Source: Agrobacterium pusense (GTDB taxonomy: Bacteria > Pseudomonadota > Alphaproteobacteria > Rhizobiales > Rhizobiaceae). Taken from it: DNA of 64,000 nt. The DNA is taken from the NCBI RefSeq assembly GCF_900102105.1, contig NZ_FNBB01000015.1:46161-110160 (forward strand), in the 5' to 3' direction. Both the position numbers and the translations under genes were made by a program. Below are positions 25,418 to 34,748 of the stretch, one piece after another. The stretch's first letter is position 1, and each line of letters begins with the position of its first letter. The notes below the pieces were generated by a model. That model was given only the letters and a program-made list of their open reading frames with translations. It did no database searches and was not told the DNA's origin.

Positions 25418-26247
25418 TGAGGCAGACGGTTTTTGTTTCTCTTTTCATGCTGCTGTGGCCGTCGGCCTTACATGCCGAACTCGTTGCGAGGCCAGGACGC
25501 CTCGATCCGAGAATACGATCGCTTCCTTATTCGGCCGAGCAGGTGTTCCTCGTGACAGGCACCTATGGACTTGTGACGACAATCCTCTTCGGAGCCGATG
25601 AGGAAATAACCCAGGTCGTAGCCGGTGACACAATCTCCTGGCAGATCCTCACCTCGGCTGATCGACGCTCCCTGACCCTGAAGCCGATGGAGAAGGATGC
25701 GGTCACCAATCTGTCCGTCGTCACGACTCGGCGAACCTACTCCTTCGACCTGCGTGTCAACGACACCAAAGCCATGCAGAACCAGACGTTCAAGCTGCGG
25801 TTCACCTATCCGGAGGACGCCGGCCTCAAGGGCACGGCAGAACTCTGGAAGCAGGCTGAGGCAGCCCAACGCAATCCTAACATCAAGAACATCCGCCGTG
25901 ACAAGGTCAATTACGACTACGGCTTCAAGGGAAGCGATGGAGCCAAACCGCTCTGGGTTTTTGACGACGGGCTGAAGACCTTCATGAAATTCACCGGCGA
26001 CATCCCGGCGATCTTCATTGTCGACGGAAGACGCCGCGAGAGCCTCGTGAACTACCGCCGCGAGGCCGATTACATCGTCATCGACAAGGTCTCAAGGCAG
26101 TGGACGCTGCGTTTCGGTACCGAGAGCGAGACCTGCCTTTTCAATGTCCGCACAGCTCCTGCCGATATCCCCGCGCCGATTGAAGGAGCGGTATCGCCGA
26201 AGCGAATTGGCACCGGAACATCCCACCAGCAATCGCAATCAAGATAG
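25414..26247 (+). CDS. virB9: VirB9-like outer-membrane core-complex protein
   Basis: 277 residues with a signal peptide (TVFVSLFMLLWPSALHA) and the VirB9/CagX/TrbG pattern: an N-terminal domain (RSLPYSAEQVFLVTGTYG) and the C-terminal domain (NYDYGFKGSDGAKPLWVFDDGLKTFMKF; IVIDKVSRQWTLRFG) that pairs with VirB7 and VirB10 in the outer-membrane ring. The start at 25414 overlaps the virB8 stop. Length is usual for the family. Confidence 0.9.
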   Translation: MMRQTVFVSLFMLLWPSALHAELVARPGRLDPRIRSLPYSAEQVFLVTGTYGLVTTILFGADEEITQVVAGDTISWQILTSADRRSLTLKPMEKDAVTNLSVVTTRRTYSFDLRVNDTKAMQNQTFKLRFTYPEDAGLKGTAELWKQAEAAQRNPNIKNIRRDKVNYDYGFKGSDGAKPLWVFDDGLKTFMKFTGDIPAIFIVDGRRRESLVNYRREADYIVIDKVSRQWTLRFGTESETCLFNVRTAPADIPAPIEGAVSPKRIGTGTSHQQSQSR

Positions 26248-26257
26248 GAGGCGCGCC

Positions 26258-27574
26258 ATGTCGGACCCCAACTACCGTTCGATAGACACCGATACGTCCA
26301 TTGGCGGGCAGGTGAGGCGCAGTGGCATAGGCTTGATGCGGCCGTTCGCAGTTATTGTCGCTATTGCTGGCGTTGGTGTTGTTCTCTACTTCCTTCTGGC
26401 GGGTGGGGAAGAAGAACCGACAATCGACGCGACGCCCCGTGAGGAGTTCCGGCCGGTGCAGACACCGAGGAACGAAGGCTTCAGGATTCCATCACCGCCG
26501 CCGTTGCCCACTGTCGAGGTTCCGGAAGCGCCACCACCGCCGCCACCGCTACCGGTCCCGCGCGTTCCCGTTGCCGCGCCTGTCGCGCCGCCTGCCGAGG
26601 TCGATTGCACCCGAGGCAAAAATCCGGACGACCCCAAATGCATTGAGCTGGAGCGAAAGGCCAAGCTGCTTGAACGCGTCCGCTCGTCTGCAATGGTATT
26701 CGATCAGTCGGACCAGACCAGAAGGACGACGTCGTCCGATGCATCAGCGAATATGTTGGGTGCGAACAGCAACCCGGGTCAATCAGGCGCTACGAGCGGA
26801 GATGCAGTCGATAGCGATCGTGCCTTCCTGAAGTCGATGAGTGCACAGGGTGTGGAGGTGTCGGCCGCAACCGAGAACCGCCGCACGGATGCCTGGATAC
26901 CACAGGGGACGATGATCCGAGGGACGCTCGAGACAGCTATCAATTCCGATCTCGCCGGCATGGTGAAGGGGATTGTGCGGGAGGATGTCTATTCCTTCGA
27001 TGGCCGCCGAATTCTGATTCCGGCTGGCTCGTCACTGATCGGCGATTACAAATCCGGTGTCCAAAGGGGACAGGAGCGCATCCTAATTGTCTGGACACGA
27101 ATGATCCGCGGCGACGGGGTCTCGGTGCAGCTGGGCTCCTATGGCACGGACCGTCTTGGCCGCTCTGGTATGACCGGCGTCGTTGATCGGAAGAACTGGG
27201 AGCGGTTCGGACCCCCGGCGCTGATGACGCTGATCGGCGGCGCGACTCAGTACATTGCGCAGCTTGGTCAGAGGCAGGATCGCGACATTACCATCATCAA
27301 CGAGAATGGCAGTGTCACCCGCATACCTCAGGACAACGGAGAGTCATCCCAGGACCGCGTCCGCTCGATTGCCGCGGAGACCATCGCCTCGGGTATCCAG
27401 CAAATGGCAGCAACGGCGTTCGAGGATTCCCGCAACATTCGTCCGACCATCCACATTCCTCAAGGTTCGGATATCAACGTTTTCGTGACGCGGGATCTCG
27501 ATTTCGCGGGTCTCTATCCCGACCCGGTGCGCGAAGAGTTCGAGCGCCTTCGCAAGGTGAGATACGGGAAATGA
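26258..27574 (+). CDS. virB10: VirB10-like energy-sensing core protein
   Basis: 438 residues. The short cytoplasmic N-terminus is followed by one membrane segment (PFAVIVAIAGVGVVLYFLLAG, about 29-49), a proline-rich periplasmic stretch (about 75-110) and the conserved VirB10/TrbI beta-barrel (GTMIRGTLETAINSDLAGMVKG; RILIPAGSSLIGDY; RDLDFAGLY). It spans both membranes and couples VirB4/B11/D4 ATPases to the outer ring. The ATG at 26258 has ATAGGAGGCGCGCC upstream. It overlaps virB11 (ATGA). Confidence 0.95.
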   Translation: MSDPNYRSIDTDTSIGGQVRRSGIGLMRPFAVIVAIAGVGVVLYFLLAGGEEEPTIDATPREEFRPVQTPRNEGFRIPSPPPLPTVEVPEAPPPPPPLPVPRVPVAAPVAPPAEVDCTRGKNPDDPKCIELERKAKLLERVRSSAMVFDQSDQTRRTTSSDASANMLGANSNPGQSGATSGDAVDSDRAFLKSMSAQGVEVSAATENRRTDAWIPQGTMIRGTLETAINSDLAGMVKGIVREDVYSFDGRRILIPAGSSLIGDYKSGVQRGQERILIVWTRMIRGDGVSVQLGSYGTDRLGRSGMTGVVDRKNWERFGPPALMTLIGGATQYIAQLGQRQDRDITIINENGSVTRIPQDNGESSQDRVRSIAAETIASGIQQMAATAFEDSRNIRPTIHIPQGSDINVFVTRDLDFAGLYPDPVREEFERLRKVRYGK

Positions 27575-28620
27575 ACGCGCGCCCCCAGATCTCTGCCGAA
27601 CAGCACTTTCTTACCGAGGCGCTCGAACCCATACGGGTTTTCCTCGACGACCCTGCTGTCGTGGAAATTTCGTGCCAGCGTAGCAATGAAATCTGGCTGG
27701 AGAAGATCGGCCAGCTTCGAATGGTGCGCCACGAGATCGAGGGCCTCGAACAGGACGTGATCCGACACATGGCGTCTCGCGCCGCCTCCTTCACCAAGCA
27801 GACGGTCAATGCCGAAAACCCGCTTCTGTCGGCCACGCTGACGGGTGGCGAGCGCGTCCAGTTTGTCCTGAGTCCGACCTCTGCGACCGGCCACGCATTC
27901 TCGATCCGCAAGCAGTTCATCCGACGGTTCGACCTCGACGACTATGAGAAGGCGGGCGCCTTCCGCTTCACGAAGGTAACCGGAGACGATTATCTCGATG
28001 ATGTCGATGTCGAACTCTCGCGACTGTTGCGGGAAGGAAAGGTACGAGATTTCCTGGAACTGGCGGCCGCCAACCATCGAAGCATGCTGATCTCCGGTGG
28101 CACGTCCACTGGAAAGACGACTTTCCTTAACACGATGCTGACGGCGATCCCGAACCACGAGCGCTTCGTCCTCATGCAGGATACGGCCGAGCTCGAGCCA
28201 AGCCAGGAAAACGTTGTTTCGTTGGTGGTCTCGAAGGGGGGGCAAGGCGAGGCGCGGGTGACGATGAGTGACCTTCTGGCCACGGCCCTTCGCCTGCGGC
28301 CCGACCGCATCTTCATGGGCGAGCTGCGTGGCGACGAGGCGTTCGATTTTCTGAACGCCATCAACACCGGTCACCCGGGCTCTATGTCAACAATCCATGC
28401 CAACTCGCCGCACCATGCTTTCAACCGGCTGTCGACGCTGGTTCTCAACAGCAATGTCCGCATGGAGCGTGACGACATCATCCGCTATATCCGCTCGATC
28501 ATCCCGATCGTTGTCCAGTTAAAAAAGAGCGATGCCGCCGGCGGGCGCGGCGTCAGCGAGATCTATTTTGCCGATGAGGTTGACGAACATGGCCAGCGTG
28601 TACACGGACGGAGAGATTGA
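27571..28620 (+). CDS. virB11: VirB11-like hexameric ATPase
   Basis: 349 residues of the VirB11/GspE family: N-terminal domain (1-140), Walker A SGGTSTGKTTFL (about 172-183), the Asp box LMQDTAELEP (about 203), Walker B/Glu region RIFMGELRGDEAFDFL (about 249) and the His box STIHANSP (about 273). It drives pilus biogenesis and hands substrates between VirD4 and the channel. Its 3' end overlaps the start of virD4 by 32 bases. Confidence 0.95.
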   Translation: MNARPQISAEQHFLTEALEPIRVFLDDPAVVEISCQRSNEIWLEKIGQLRMVRHEIEGLEQDVIRHMASRAASFTKQTVNAENPLLSATLTGGERVQFVLSPTSATGHAFSIRKQFIRRFDLDDYEKAGAFRFTKVTGDDYLDDVDVELSRLLREGKVRDFLELAAANHRSMLISGGTSTGKTTFLNTMLTAIPNHERFVLMQDTAELEPSQENVVSLVVSKGGQGEARVTMSDLLATALRLRPDRIFMGELRGDEAFDFLNAINTGHPGSMSTIHANSPHHAFNRLSTLVLNSNVRMERDDIIRYIRSIIPIVVQLKKSDAAGGRGVSEIYFADEVDEHGQRVHGRRD

Positions 28621-31378
28621 TCGCCCGAAATGGACGAGCTTGCAGAAACTGTCCTTCCTGACACTGCCCGTCGCGCTCTCGGGCGCCGTCGTGATTTGGC
28701 TTGTCTTCTTCACCTTGATCTACGACGCCTATGTCGTTTCTTTCGGATCACCGTCGTATTTCGATTATGTAGCCCAAGTGCGCTTTGCTGAGGCCGTTCG
28801 TTATACCTGGTCGATTATCCATACCCGCAACACTGCCGGACTGTCGCTTCTGGCATTCGCACTTGCCTCACCATTCCTGTTCTTCCTGCTGTGCCTCTGG
28901 ATGCTAAAGGGCGGAAGGGCGCTGTCGCGCAAGATCCTCTACCTCCTGCATGTCCGGTCGATGTTCAGCCTGACCGCCTCAACGTTTCTCATCTTCGCCG
29001 CTGCTTATGCCGCCGTCGCTGTTTATGGACTTGCATTTTACCTCGTCGTCACCCGCGCTGGTGAACATGCGCAAATCGCCAGCTACTATGGCAGCCATCT
29101 CGCTGCAATGTACCAGGCACCGTTCGGGGCGACCGACGTCGATGGCGTCTATCAAAAACCCTTACGACAGACCGTGGTTGCGACGCTTGCCGGTCTTGGC
29201 GCAGCCGCCGGGCTTGTCGGTTTTCCGATCGGAGTGACGATCCAGAAGCGTCAACGGATGATCATGGGCAAGGCCCGTCTCGCGACGCTCAGGGACGCGG
29301 CGGACTTTCGCCTGCGCGACAAGCGCGGGATCGTACTTGGGCTGAAACAGGGGCTTCTTCTGCGCAATGACGGAGACCAGCACGTGATGCTGATCGGTTC
29401 GCCCGGCCAGGGGAAGTCGCGGGGTTTCGTTATCCCCTCGATGATGAGTTTCGAAGGCTCTCAGATCGTGCTCGACATGAGCGGTGAACTGTACAACGAG
29501 ACCTCCGGTTACCTGAAGGCCAAGGGTTTTGAGACTTTTCTGCTGGCGCCGGGATCGAAATTTACCGACGGTTACAATCCGCTCGACCTGATCAGTCAGG
29601 ATCCCCACCAGCGGATCACCGACCTGCAGAAATTGACCCAGATGCTGCTGCCGGAGCGGCTGCGCTCGGATTCGTCCGACTTCTGGGAAGAGAGCGCGAG
29701 GATCCTGCTGACGGCCACGCTTGGTTTCGTGCTCGAATGCCCGGATACCCGCAAGTCGCTCAGCGAACTTTACCGCATTCTCAACTCGATGTCCGACGAG
29801 CGCAAGGCGATCGTCCAGTTGCTTGAAAATTATGAAACGATCCTGTCTGACCAGACCCGCATGCAACTGACCAAATTTGCCGGTCGTCATGAGAAGCTTG
29901 GAGAAGGGATTGCCGCAGAAATCGTCGCCAAACTGAACTTCCTGCAAAACCCCCTGGTAGAGGCGCTGACCTCGATCACCACGATCCCGATCGATCGGAT
30001 CCGCCGCCGCAAAATGGTCATCTACATCCAGGCGGACTGGAACGCGATGCAGATCTATGAACGGCTGATCTCAATGTTCATCCAGCAAATGGCCGACAAG
30101 CTGGTCCAGATGGGTCCGCTCCCCAATGGCGAACACGAAGTCATGATGATGCTTGACGAGTTTGGCAACGGCGGCCGCATTGACACGGTGCTGACGCTGG
30201 CACCGCTGATCCGCAAGAATGGCGTTCGTTTCGTCTTCATTCTCCAGGACGGGGCCCAGCTTGAAAGATTGTACCAGCGGTCCGGACAGAAGATCCTGAT
30301 GGGAGCATCGACGATCAAGGTCTTCATGAATTTTCAAAATCAGGACGATGCGCTGGCCGTCTCGCTCGCAGCCGGGAAAACCACCGAATGGGTCGAACAG
30401 TCGTCCTATTCTTATCGCCATGGCCGCAGGCAGCGGTCGATCTCCAAGGTACCGGTGTCAGTCGATCTCCTTCCTGTGAACACGCTGATGATGATGAAGC
30501 CGGAAGAGGCGATCCTCCAAGTGACCGGCATGCCGGTGATGCGCGTCATGAAACTGGATGGCGGCGAGCGGATGTTTGCTAAAGTGCGACGGTTCAAGCC
30601 GGTGACCAGGCCTTGCCTGAAGCCCGTTGAGTGGACGATCGCTGACAGTGACCGCCTGGGTCCTCGCGCGCCGCCGGTGAGTGCTGTCACGCCGCGTGAT
30701 AGGACGAGTGCCGTCGAACTTGGAGCTGATCTCAATCTTGCTGCGATCAAGCGCGCCCGAAAGCCACAAGATTTGAGCTTCATCGTCAAAGAAGGCGTTC
30801 GTCACGTTTATATTTCTTCCCTCGATGAACTGCGTCGCCGGCTGGACCTCGATGAGAAGCGCGAATCTGGAGTGGCAGAAGAAGATGCAGGCGATCAGCA
30901 GCCGCGGCGTAAACCCGCGCATTATGCGGCTGGGGGCGAAGATGTGAGTGTCGAGACCAAAGACGCCCGCGCCAAATTTACAGATAACATTGATCTCGAT
31001 ATCGATGAAGAAAAGCTTGGCCAGAGCGTCTATTTCGGACCTTCGACGAGCGCGCGCAAGCATCAGGACGGCTTATCCGCATCCGCAGGCGGGGCGCCCG
31101 ATCGCTTATCTGCTTCCCCCATTCTCCGGCGCCAGGAAGTGAGAGAAGCATTTGGCGACGATCTCCAGGCCTTGAATGACGTCGTCTTCCAGCAGGCGGG
31201 CGAAAATTGGGTTGAGCCAGAAGAGTTGAATGCGGATGTCGATCTCCTGATTGACACCCTTTCAGGCAGGCTGACCGAGACAAGTTCGAGAGCGTGGCTA
31301 CGAGAGTTCGCGGACGCGGCACGCGATCCGTTGGGGGAAGATGAGACGGAGCCCGAAAACAGGTCGGATCGCAATTAG
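28589..31378 (+). CDS. virD4: VirD4/TraG-type coupling protein with long C-terminal extension
   Basis: 929 residues from ATG 28589 (a Met five residues earlier is possible). There are about four N-terminal membrane segments (35-60, 85-110, 140-160, 210-230). The ATPase part has Walker A GSPGQGKSRG (about 269-278) and Walker B MMMLDEFGNGG (about 515-525). It recruits the relaxase-DNA complex to the channel. Canonical VirD4 is about 650 residues; here some 250 residues after 680 are charged, acidic and of low conservation, perhaps a substrate- or relaxosome-specific tail. It is the last gene of the virB operon. Confidence 0.9.
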   Translation: MASVYTDGEIDRPKWTSLQKLSFLTLPVALSGAVVIWLVFFTLIYDAYVVSFGSPSYFDYVAQVRFAEAVRYTWSIIHTRNTAGLSLLAFALASPFLFFLLCLWMLKGGRALSRKILYLLHVRSMFSLTASTFLIFAAAYAAVAVYGLAFYLVVTRAGEHAQIASYYGSHLAAMYQAPFGATDVDGVYQKPLRQTVVATLAGLGAAAGLVGFPIGVTIQKRQRMIMGKARLATLRDAADFRLRDKRGIVLGLKQGLLLRNDGDQHVMLIGSPGQGKSRGFVIPSMMSFEGSQIVLDMSGELYNETSGYLKAKGFETFLLAPGSKFTDGYNPLDLISQDPHQRITDLQKLTQMLLPERLRSDSSDFWEESARILLTATLGFVLECPDTRKSLSELYRILNSMSDERKAIVQLLENYETILSDQTRMQLTKFAGRHEKLGEGIAAEIVAKLNFLQNPLVEALTSITTIPIDRIRRRKMVIYIQADWNAMQIYERLISMFIQQMADKLVQMGPLPNGEHEVMMMLDEFGNGGRIDTVLTLAPLIRKNGVRFVFILQDGAQLERLYQRSGQKILMGASTIKVFMNFQNQDDALAVSLAAGKTTEWVEQSSYSYRHGRRQRSISKVPVSVDLLPVNTLMMMKPEEAILQVTGMPVMRVMKLDGGERMFAKVRRFKPVTRPCLKPVEWTIADSDRLGPRAPPVSAVTPRDRTSAVELGADLNLAAIKRARKPQDLSFIVKEGVRHVYISSLDELRRRLDLDEKRESGVAEEDAGDQQPRRKPAHYAAGGEDVSVETKDARAKFTDNIDLDIDEEKLGQSVYFGPSTSARKHQDGLSASAGGAPDRLSASPILRRQEVREAFGDDLQALNDVVFQQAGENWVEPEELNADVDLLIDTLSGRLTETSSRAWLREFADAARDPLGEDETEPENRSDRN

Positions 31379-31838
31379 TTTCTGAATTCAAGCAGAACCG
31401 CAGTTCGGAGGAGCCGACCAGGTGCGGTATTTTGCCCGCGTATCACGAGAACGACTTCCACGGCCAAAATCGAACATCTCTCGAGACTCCAGATTTCCGA
31501 TGAGCGTAAAATCCAGCGGATCGTTTCCGCAGCCAGGGCTTATGCAACGAATTGATGCAGACCTTCCTCGGATCCGGATGATCGGCCAGTATCACTTGCA
31601 TCGGTAGATCGGAGAGGTGTAGGGAAGCGTAATGAGTTTGTGAACTGCCTTGTTTGAAATATGAACGACAAGCAGATTACACTTAGGCAGAGATAATTGC
31701 AGTCGACATCGGGTGATGGATGAGCAAACCGGTTCCAGGGACATTTTTGATGCGCCGTCATGGCCCACCTTGTCGTCACTTGGTCGGCGTATGGGTCGGT
31801 CTTAGACTGCACCCGGTCCCGACTGGGAATGGCAGTCG
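31379..31838. other. Intergenic region between virD4 and the HTH regulator
   Basis: 460 bases, less GC-rich than the flanks, with no supported gene. It should hold the promoter of the regulator gene. I found no copy of the conjugation operator here. Confidence 0.5.
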
Positions 31839-32180
31839 ATGCCTCGTGTAAAACACCAGCCTCCGGTCGAGGCCGTCGATGTTTCGACACTCGATTCTCT
31901 GTCATTCCAGGAGAGGCTTGCCATTGGCCTCGAACGGCTGAAGGCGGAACGCAAGGTGACGAACCGTGAGTTGGCTGTGCAACTCGGGGTGCACGAGGCA
32001 TACATTTCGCAGGTCACGCGGGCGATGCGAGACGTCAAGCTCTCGACGCTCGACAAGATGCAGCGAGAGTGGAATGTCCTCATCGAGGATTTGCTTAAGA
32101 TCACTGAAGATGACCTCCCTCGGATAGCGGTCTGGAAAGCCCGCCGCAAGAAACAGAAAACCGCCGGGACCGACTCGTGA
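31839..32180 (+). CDS. Xre-like HTH regulator (candidate TrbR-type repressor of conjugation)
   Basis: 113 residues with one helix-turn-helix (about 45-65: NRELAVQLGVHEAYISQVTRA) and a basic C-terminus (KARRKKQK). It sits between the T4SS operon and the accessory and relaxase operons, where rhizobial type IV conjugation systems (for example pRleVF39b of R. leguminosarum, as I recall) encode the Xre-type repressor TrbR. The four matching inverted repeats in the window are good candidates for its binding sites. Orthology and the DNA target are inferred. Confidence 0.6.
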   Translation: MPRVKHQPPVEAVDVSTLDSLSFQERLAIGLERLKAERKVTNRELAVQLGVHEAYISQVTRAMRDVKLSTLDKMQREWNVLIEDLLKITEDDLPRIAVWKARRKKQKTAGTDS

Positions 32181-32212
32181 TCGCGTGGTCGCGAGATGCT
32201 TTCCGGCAGCTG

Positions 32213-32752
32213 CTAGTGGTTCAAGTTGAACCAGAACCTCTCTTTCACGCCTTCGTCGTTTGGAATATCAAAATAGTAGGGATCCGCGCGGCGGGGGCGG
32301 GGAGTTGCAATTTGCTTGATGCAGCTGTCGCCCTCCCCACCCAAATTCCGATTGATCGTCAAGCCCCCTGACCTCGTACTGCCGTTACGCTGGCCCAACG
32401 GCCGGCAAATATTGACGGTCTCGATGCACTGGTCAGGTTCACTCCGCGAACTGATGTCGCCGCCTCGTGACGAATAGCCTACTGTGGTTCCAGAAGGGCA
32501 ATCCTCGTAATCCTCATGGCCAGGCTTTCCCGCTTTTGCTTCTTGGCAGATGGGCCAGGAAAAGCCGGGTCTGGACATTGCGTCGATGAGCTTTCGCATC
32601 GGTGGAACGCAATAGGGGACACCGTGCCAGGACGGGTTTTTCGATGCGGCACATAGGAGAACTTGGCAACCCCAGTCCGCGTCCTGTGCTTTTGCAGACA
32701 TCGCCGAAAGTGAGCCCATCAAACCTGTGGCCAAGAACATGACCATTTTCAC
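32213..32752 (-). CDS. Secreted cysteine-rich hypothetical protein of the conjugation region
   Basis: 179 residues with a signal peptide (MVMFLATGLMGSLSAMSAKA). The mature part has eight cysteines (WGCQVLLCAASKN; VPYCVPP; WPICQEA; YEDCPSGT; QCIETVNICRPLG; GDSCIKQ), suggesting a disulphide-bonded periplasmic or surface protein. Three residues after the signal, the spacing GCQVLLC is notable. It is the last gene of a six-gene leftward operon headed by an operator. No family is recognised. It may correspond to one of the hypothetical proteins required for transfer in type IV rhizobial plasmids. Confidence 0.65.
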   Translation of the reverse strand: MKMVMFLATGLMGSLSAMSAKAQDADWGCQVLLCAASKNPSWHGVPYCVPPMRKLIDAMSRPGFSWPICQEAKAGKPGHEDYEDCPSGTTVGYSSRGGDISSRSEPDQCIETVNICRPLGQRNGSTRSGGLTINRNLGGEGDSCIKQIATPRPRRADPYYFDIPNDEGVKERFWFNLNH

Positions 32753-32773
32753 AGCCGGTCTCCTTTGATTGGT

Positions 32774-33148
32774 CTACTGCATTTGCACCCAGGCGCCGTC
32801 GATTTTTGCAAACGACAGGGTGCCGGGCTGGGTCACCCCCGCAAATGAGCCGCTTGTGGTGGTGATGACGCCGGTACAGGTGACACCGGGCACCGCCTGC
32901 CGGGGCCGGCATTCCGAAATCCGGATCGAACGACCGGATTTGGCGATCGCGGCGCTTGCCTCCGTGTCGCTCGGGAATTCAAACGCCCATTGTTTCTGTC
33001 CGAACTCCTTTTCGAGCCGCACGATCTCCTGCTCAAGCTCTGCTGTCCTGTCAGTCCGTTGCAGGTGGCCGACCGTGTAACCACCTGCCGATCCAACAAC
33101 GAACACGATACCGGCGCTCGCAAGCCATCCATGGTCGAGTTTCGTCAT
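32774..33148 (-). CDS. Membrane-anchored hypothetical protein with coiled coil
   Basis: About 124 residues from ATG 33148 (an in-frame codon at 33223 would overlap the upstream gene). One membrane segment (about 7-28: GWLASAGIVFVVGSAGGYTVG) is followed by a short coiled coil (ELEQEIVRLEKEFGQKQW) and a periplasmic beta-rich tail with two cysteines (ISECRPRQ, VTCTGVIT). Topology is N-in. It may scaffold the other exported proteins of the operon. Function is unknown. Confidence 0.6.
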   Translation of the reverse strand: MTKLDHGWLASAGIVFVVGSAGGYTVGHLQRTDRTAELEQEIVRLEKEFGQKQWAFEFPSDTEASAAIAKSGRSIRISECRPRQAVPGVTCTGVITTTSGSFAGVTQPGTLSFAKIDGAWVQMQ

Positions 33149-33156
33149 CGGCAATT

Positions 33157-33471
33157 TCAATAGCCTTCGATGCCAAGGCGTTTCAGGATCGCTATGGGAT
33201 TTGTTTCGCAATCCGATTTCCATTCACGATGCTTGGCGCAGGCATAGGCGTATTGGCTAAGGTCGGCCGAAGACAGGTCTGCCAGCTTGTTGCCGACCGC
33301 TTTCCATTGCTGCACGTCCGCCGGATCGCAGCCAGCGCCGCCTGCCCCGCAAAAGTCCGGATCCCGTCGTTCGATTTGTGCTTTGGTGGCGCCGTCCTGC
33401 GCGCGGGCTGCATACGGAAGAACTGAAAGCAAGATCAGAATAATAGCCGAAGTCTGGAAAGGGCTTTTCAT
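33157..33471 (-). CDS. Small secreted cysteine-containing protein of the conjugation region
   Basis: 104 residues with a signal peptide (SAIILILLSVLPYAARA) and four cysteines in the mature part (DFCGAGGAGCDP, YACAKHREWKSDC). It is a small, probably disulphide-bonded periplasmic protein. Its start directly abuts the stop of the nuclease-like gene upstream. Similar short secreted proteins occur in T4SS loci of rhizobial plasmids, but I do not recognise a named family. Confidence 0.65.
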   Translation of the reverse strand: MKSPFQTSAIILILLSVLPYAARAQDGATKAQIERRDPDFCGAGGAGCDPADVQQWKAVGNKLADLSSADLSQYAYACAKHREWKSDCETNPIAILKRLGIEGY

Positions 33472-34095
33472 TTAACCTCCATTCACTCGCGTGAGGGACA
33501 AGGCGCTGTTGGGAATGACGGACAAGGGTAGGGGACGGTGCGCTTCGGAGGCCTGCGCCTGGCCGTCGGACTGCTCAACGGGCACCTGCGATACATTGTT
33601 GAGCCAGGGAGGAGATAAATCTGCCGAGGACCAGATGCCGAGGCCAAGCCCTCTCGCTCTTCTCTCAATGTCGAAATAAGCGGGGATCTGAGGCTCGTTG
33701 GGATAGTTGAACGCGTAGCCGATCCCTTCCGCAATCGCCGTCTCCGCGAGGTTCGTCTCGCCTACAAAGCAATGGGCGATCAGATTGTTGTTGGTATCGC
33801 GACCGATTGGCGCGCAATTGACGTCCTGGCCAAGGGTTCGCAGGATCATCCACGCGCGCGTGACCTCCCCAGCCGGCCATGTTATGCCGTCGCTCGTCGC
33901 CACCTGCTTGAGACGAGGGGCTTCAAAGCCGGCCAGCCGCACGAGTTGACGGCTCTTGATGAATTCGAACGTAGTGCCGTCGATAACCTGTACCTTGCCA
34001 AATATCTGACGCGGAACGCCGGAGGGAGGAGCCTGCCCCAGCGACCCCGTTGGAGCGAGAGCGAGTAAAATCATCGAGATCGTGATAACCTTCAT
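33472..34095 (-). CDS. Staphylococcal-nuclease-like secreted protein with altered active site
   Basis: 207 residues: signal peptide (ISMILLALAPTGSLG) and an SNase/TNase-like barrel (about 30-150). The scaffold motifs are recognisable but the catalytic ones are changed. The Ca-binding VIDGDT is VIDGTTFEF, the Glu after IDAP is replaced (FEAPRLKQ), and the second catalytic Arg region reads DTNNNLIAH. Only the first Arg (LVRLAGF) is kept. Hence it is probably not an active nuclease. It overlaps the upstream paralogue by four bases. Confidence 0.75.
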   Translation of the reverse strand: MKVITISMILLALAPTGSLGQAPPSGVPRQIFGKVQVIDGTTFEFIKSRQLVRLAGFEAPRLKQVATSDGITWPAGEVTRAWMILRTLGQDVNCAPIGRDTNNNLIAHCFVGETNLAETAIAEGIGYAFNYPNEPQIPAYFDIERRARGLGLGIWSSADLSPPWLNNVSQVPVEQSDGQAQASEAHRPLPLSVIPNSALSLTRVNGG

Positions 34096-34748
34096 CGTGA
34101 CACCCCGGCTTGTTGCACCAGCACCGAAACAGGGTGCGGCATGTCGGGATAGGCCCAGAGCCCCGCGCGGGCAGCACGGGCGCTTTCCTCAGCGATCCTG
34201 TAGCCAGGAACAATGAGTTGGCCGGTGCTATCGACAGCGGCAAATCCCCATCCTTGCGCTATAATATAGGTCGCGAGATCATAGCGATGCGCGCCCGCCG
34301 TCGTCTGGCATGCGACCACCACATTGCTCTGGTCAATCATTTGAATGTTGGTGCAAACAGGTTTTGTGTCTCTAATCAGAGCCTGCATCATGATCACGTT
34401 CAGTTCCCCGCAGTCGCGCGAAGCCCCTGCAGACGGGGTGACGGTGGTTCCGCGCAGGCATGCCTGCAAACCATAAAGGCGATACCGCTTGCTGCCGGAG
34501 ATCCAGCTATCGCCGGTCTCGAACTGCGCGTGGCTCGGAAACGGCACGAACGCGGAAGATGGTGGCTGCGCCGCGTCCCTCGTCCCAGGAGAGCTATCTT
34601 GCGCCGCCTGAACGCGAACAACTGGTGGAGAAGGCGCGTGCACTTGCCGCAATTCGTTACTGGCAAGCGTCGGGAGGATGACAATACCTGTGTAGAGGCC
34701 GGAAGCTGCGATTGTGGACATAAACATCAAGGCTCCGATCCGCATCAA
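34092..34748 (-). CDS. Second SNase-like protein, membrane-anchored and degenerate
   Basis: 218 residues with an N-terminal hydrophobic anchor or signal (ALMFMSTIAASGLYTGIVIL) and, after a proline-rich linker, an SNase-like domain (about 85-205: YRLYGLQACLRG; YDLATYIIAQGWGFAAVD; AEESARAARAGLWAYP). The C-terminal AEESARAARAGLW block is the clearest match to nuclease-family proteins. The expected Glu and the second Arg are absent. Four cysteines occur. It is one of three tandem relatives in this operon. Confidence 0.65.
   Translation of the reverse strand: MMRIGALMFMSTIAASGLYTGIVILPTLASNELRQVHAPSPPVVRVQAAQDSSPGTRDAAQPPSSAFVPFPSHAQFETGDSWISGSKRYRLYGLQACLRGTTVTPSAGASRDCGELNVIMMQALIRDTKPVCTNIQMIDQSNVVVACQTTAGAHRYDLATYIIAQGWGFAAVDSTGQLIVPGYRIAEESARAARAGLWAYPDMPHPVSVLVQQAGVSR

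Noticed and set aside
33472..34095. Active secreted thermonuclease
   Set aside because: Key catalytic and calcium-binding residues are substituted.
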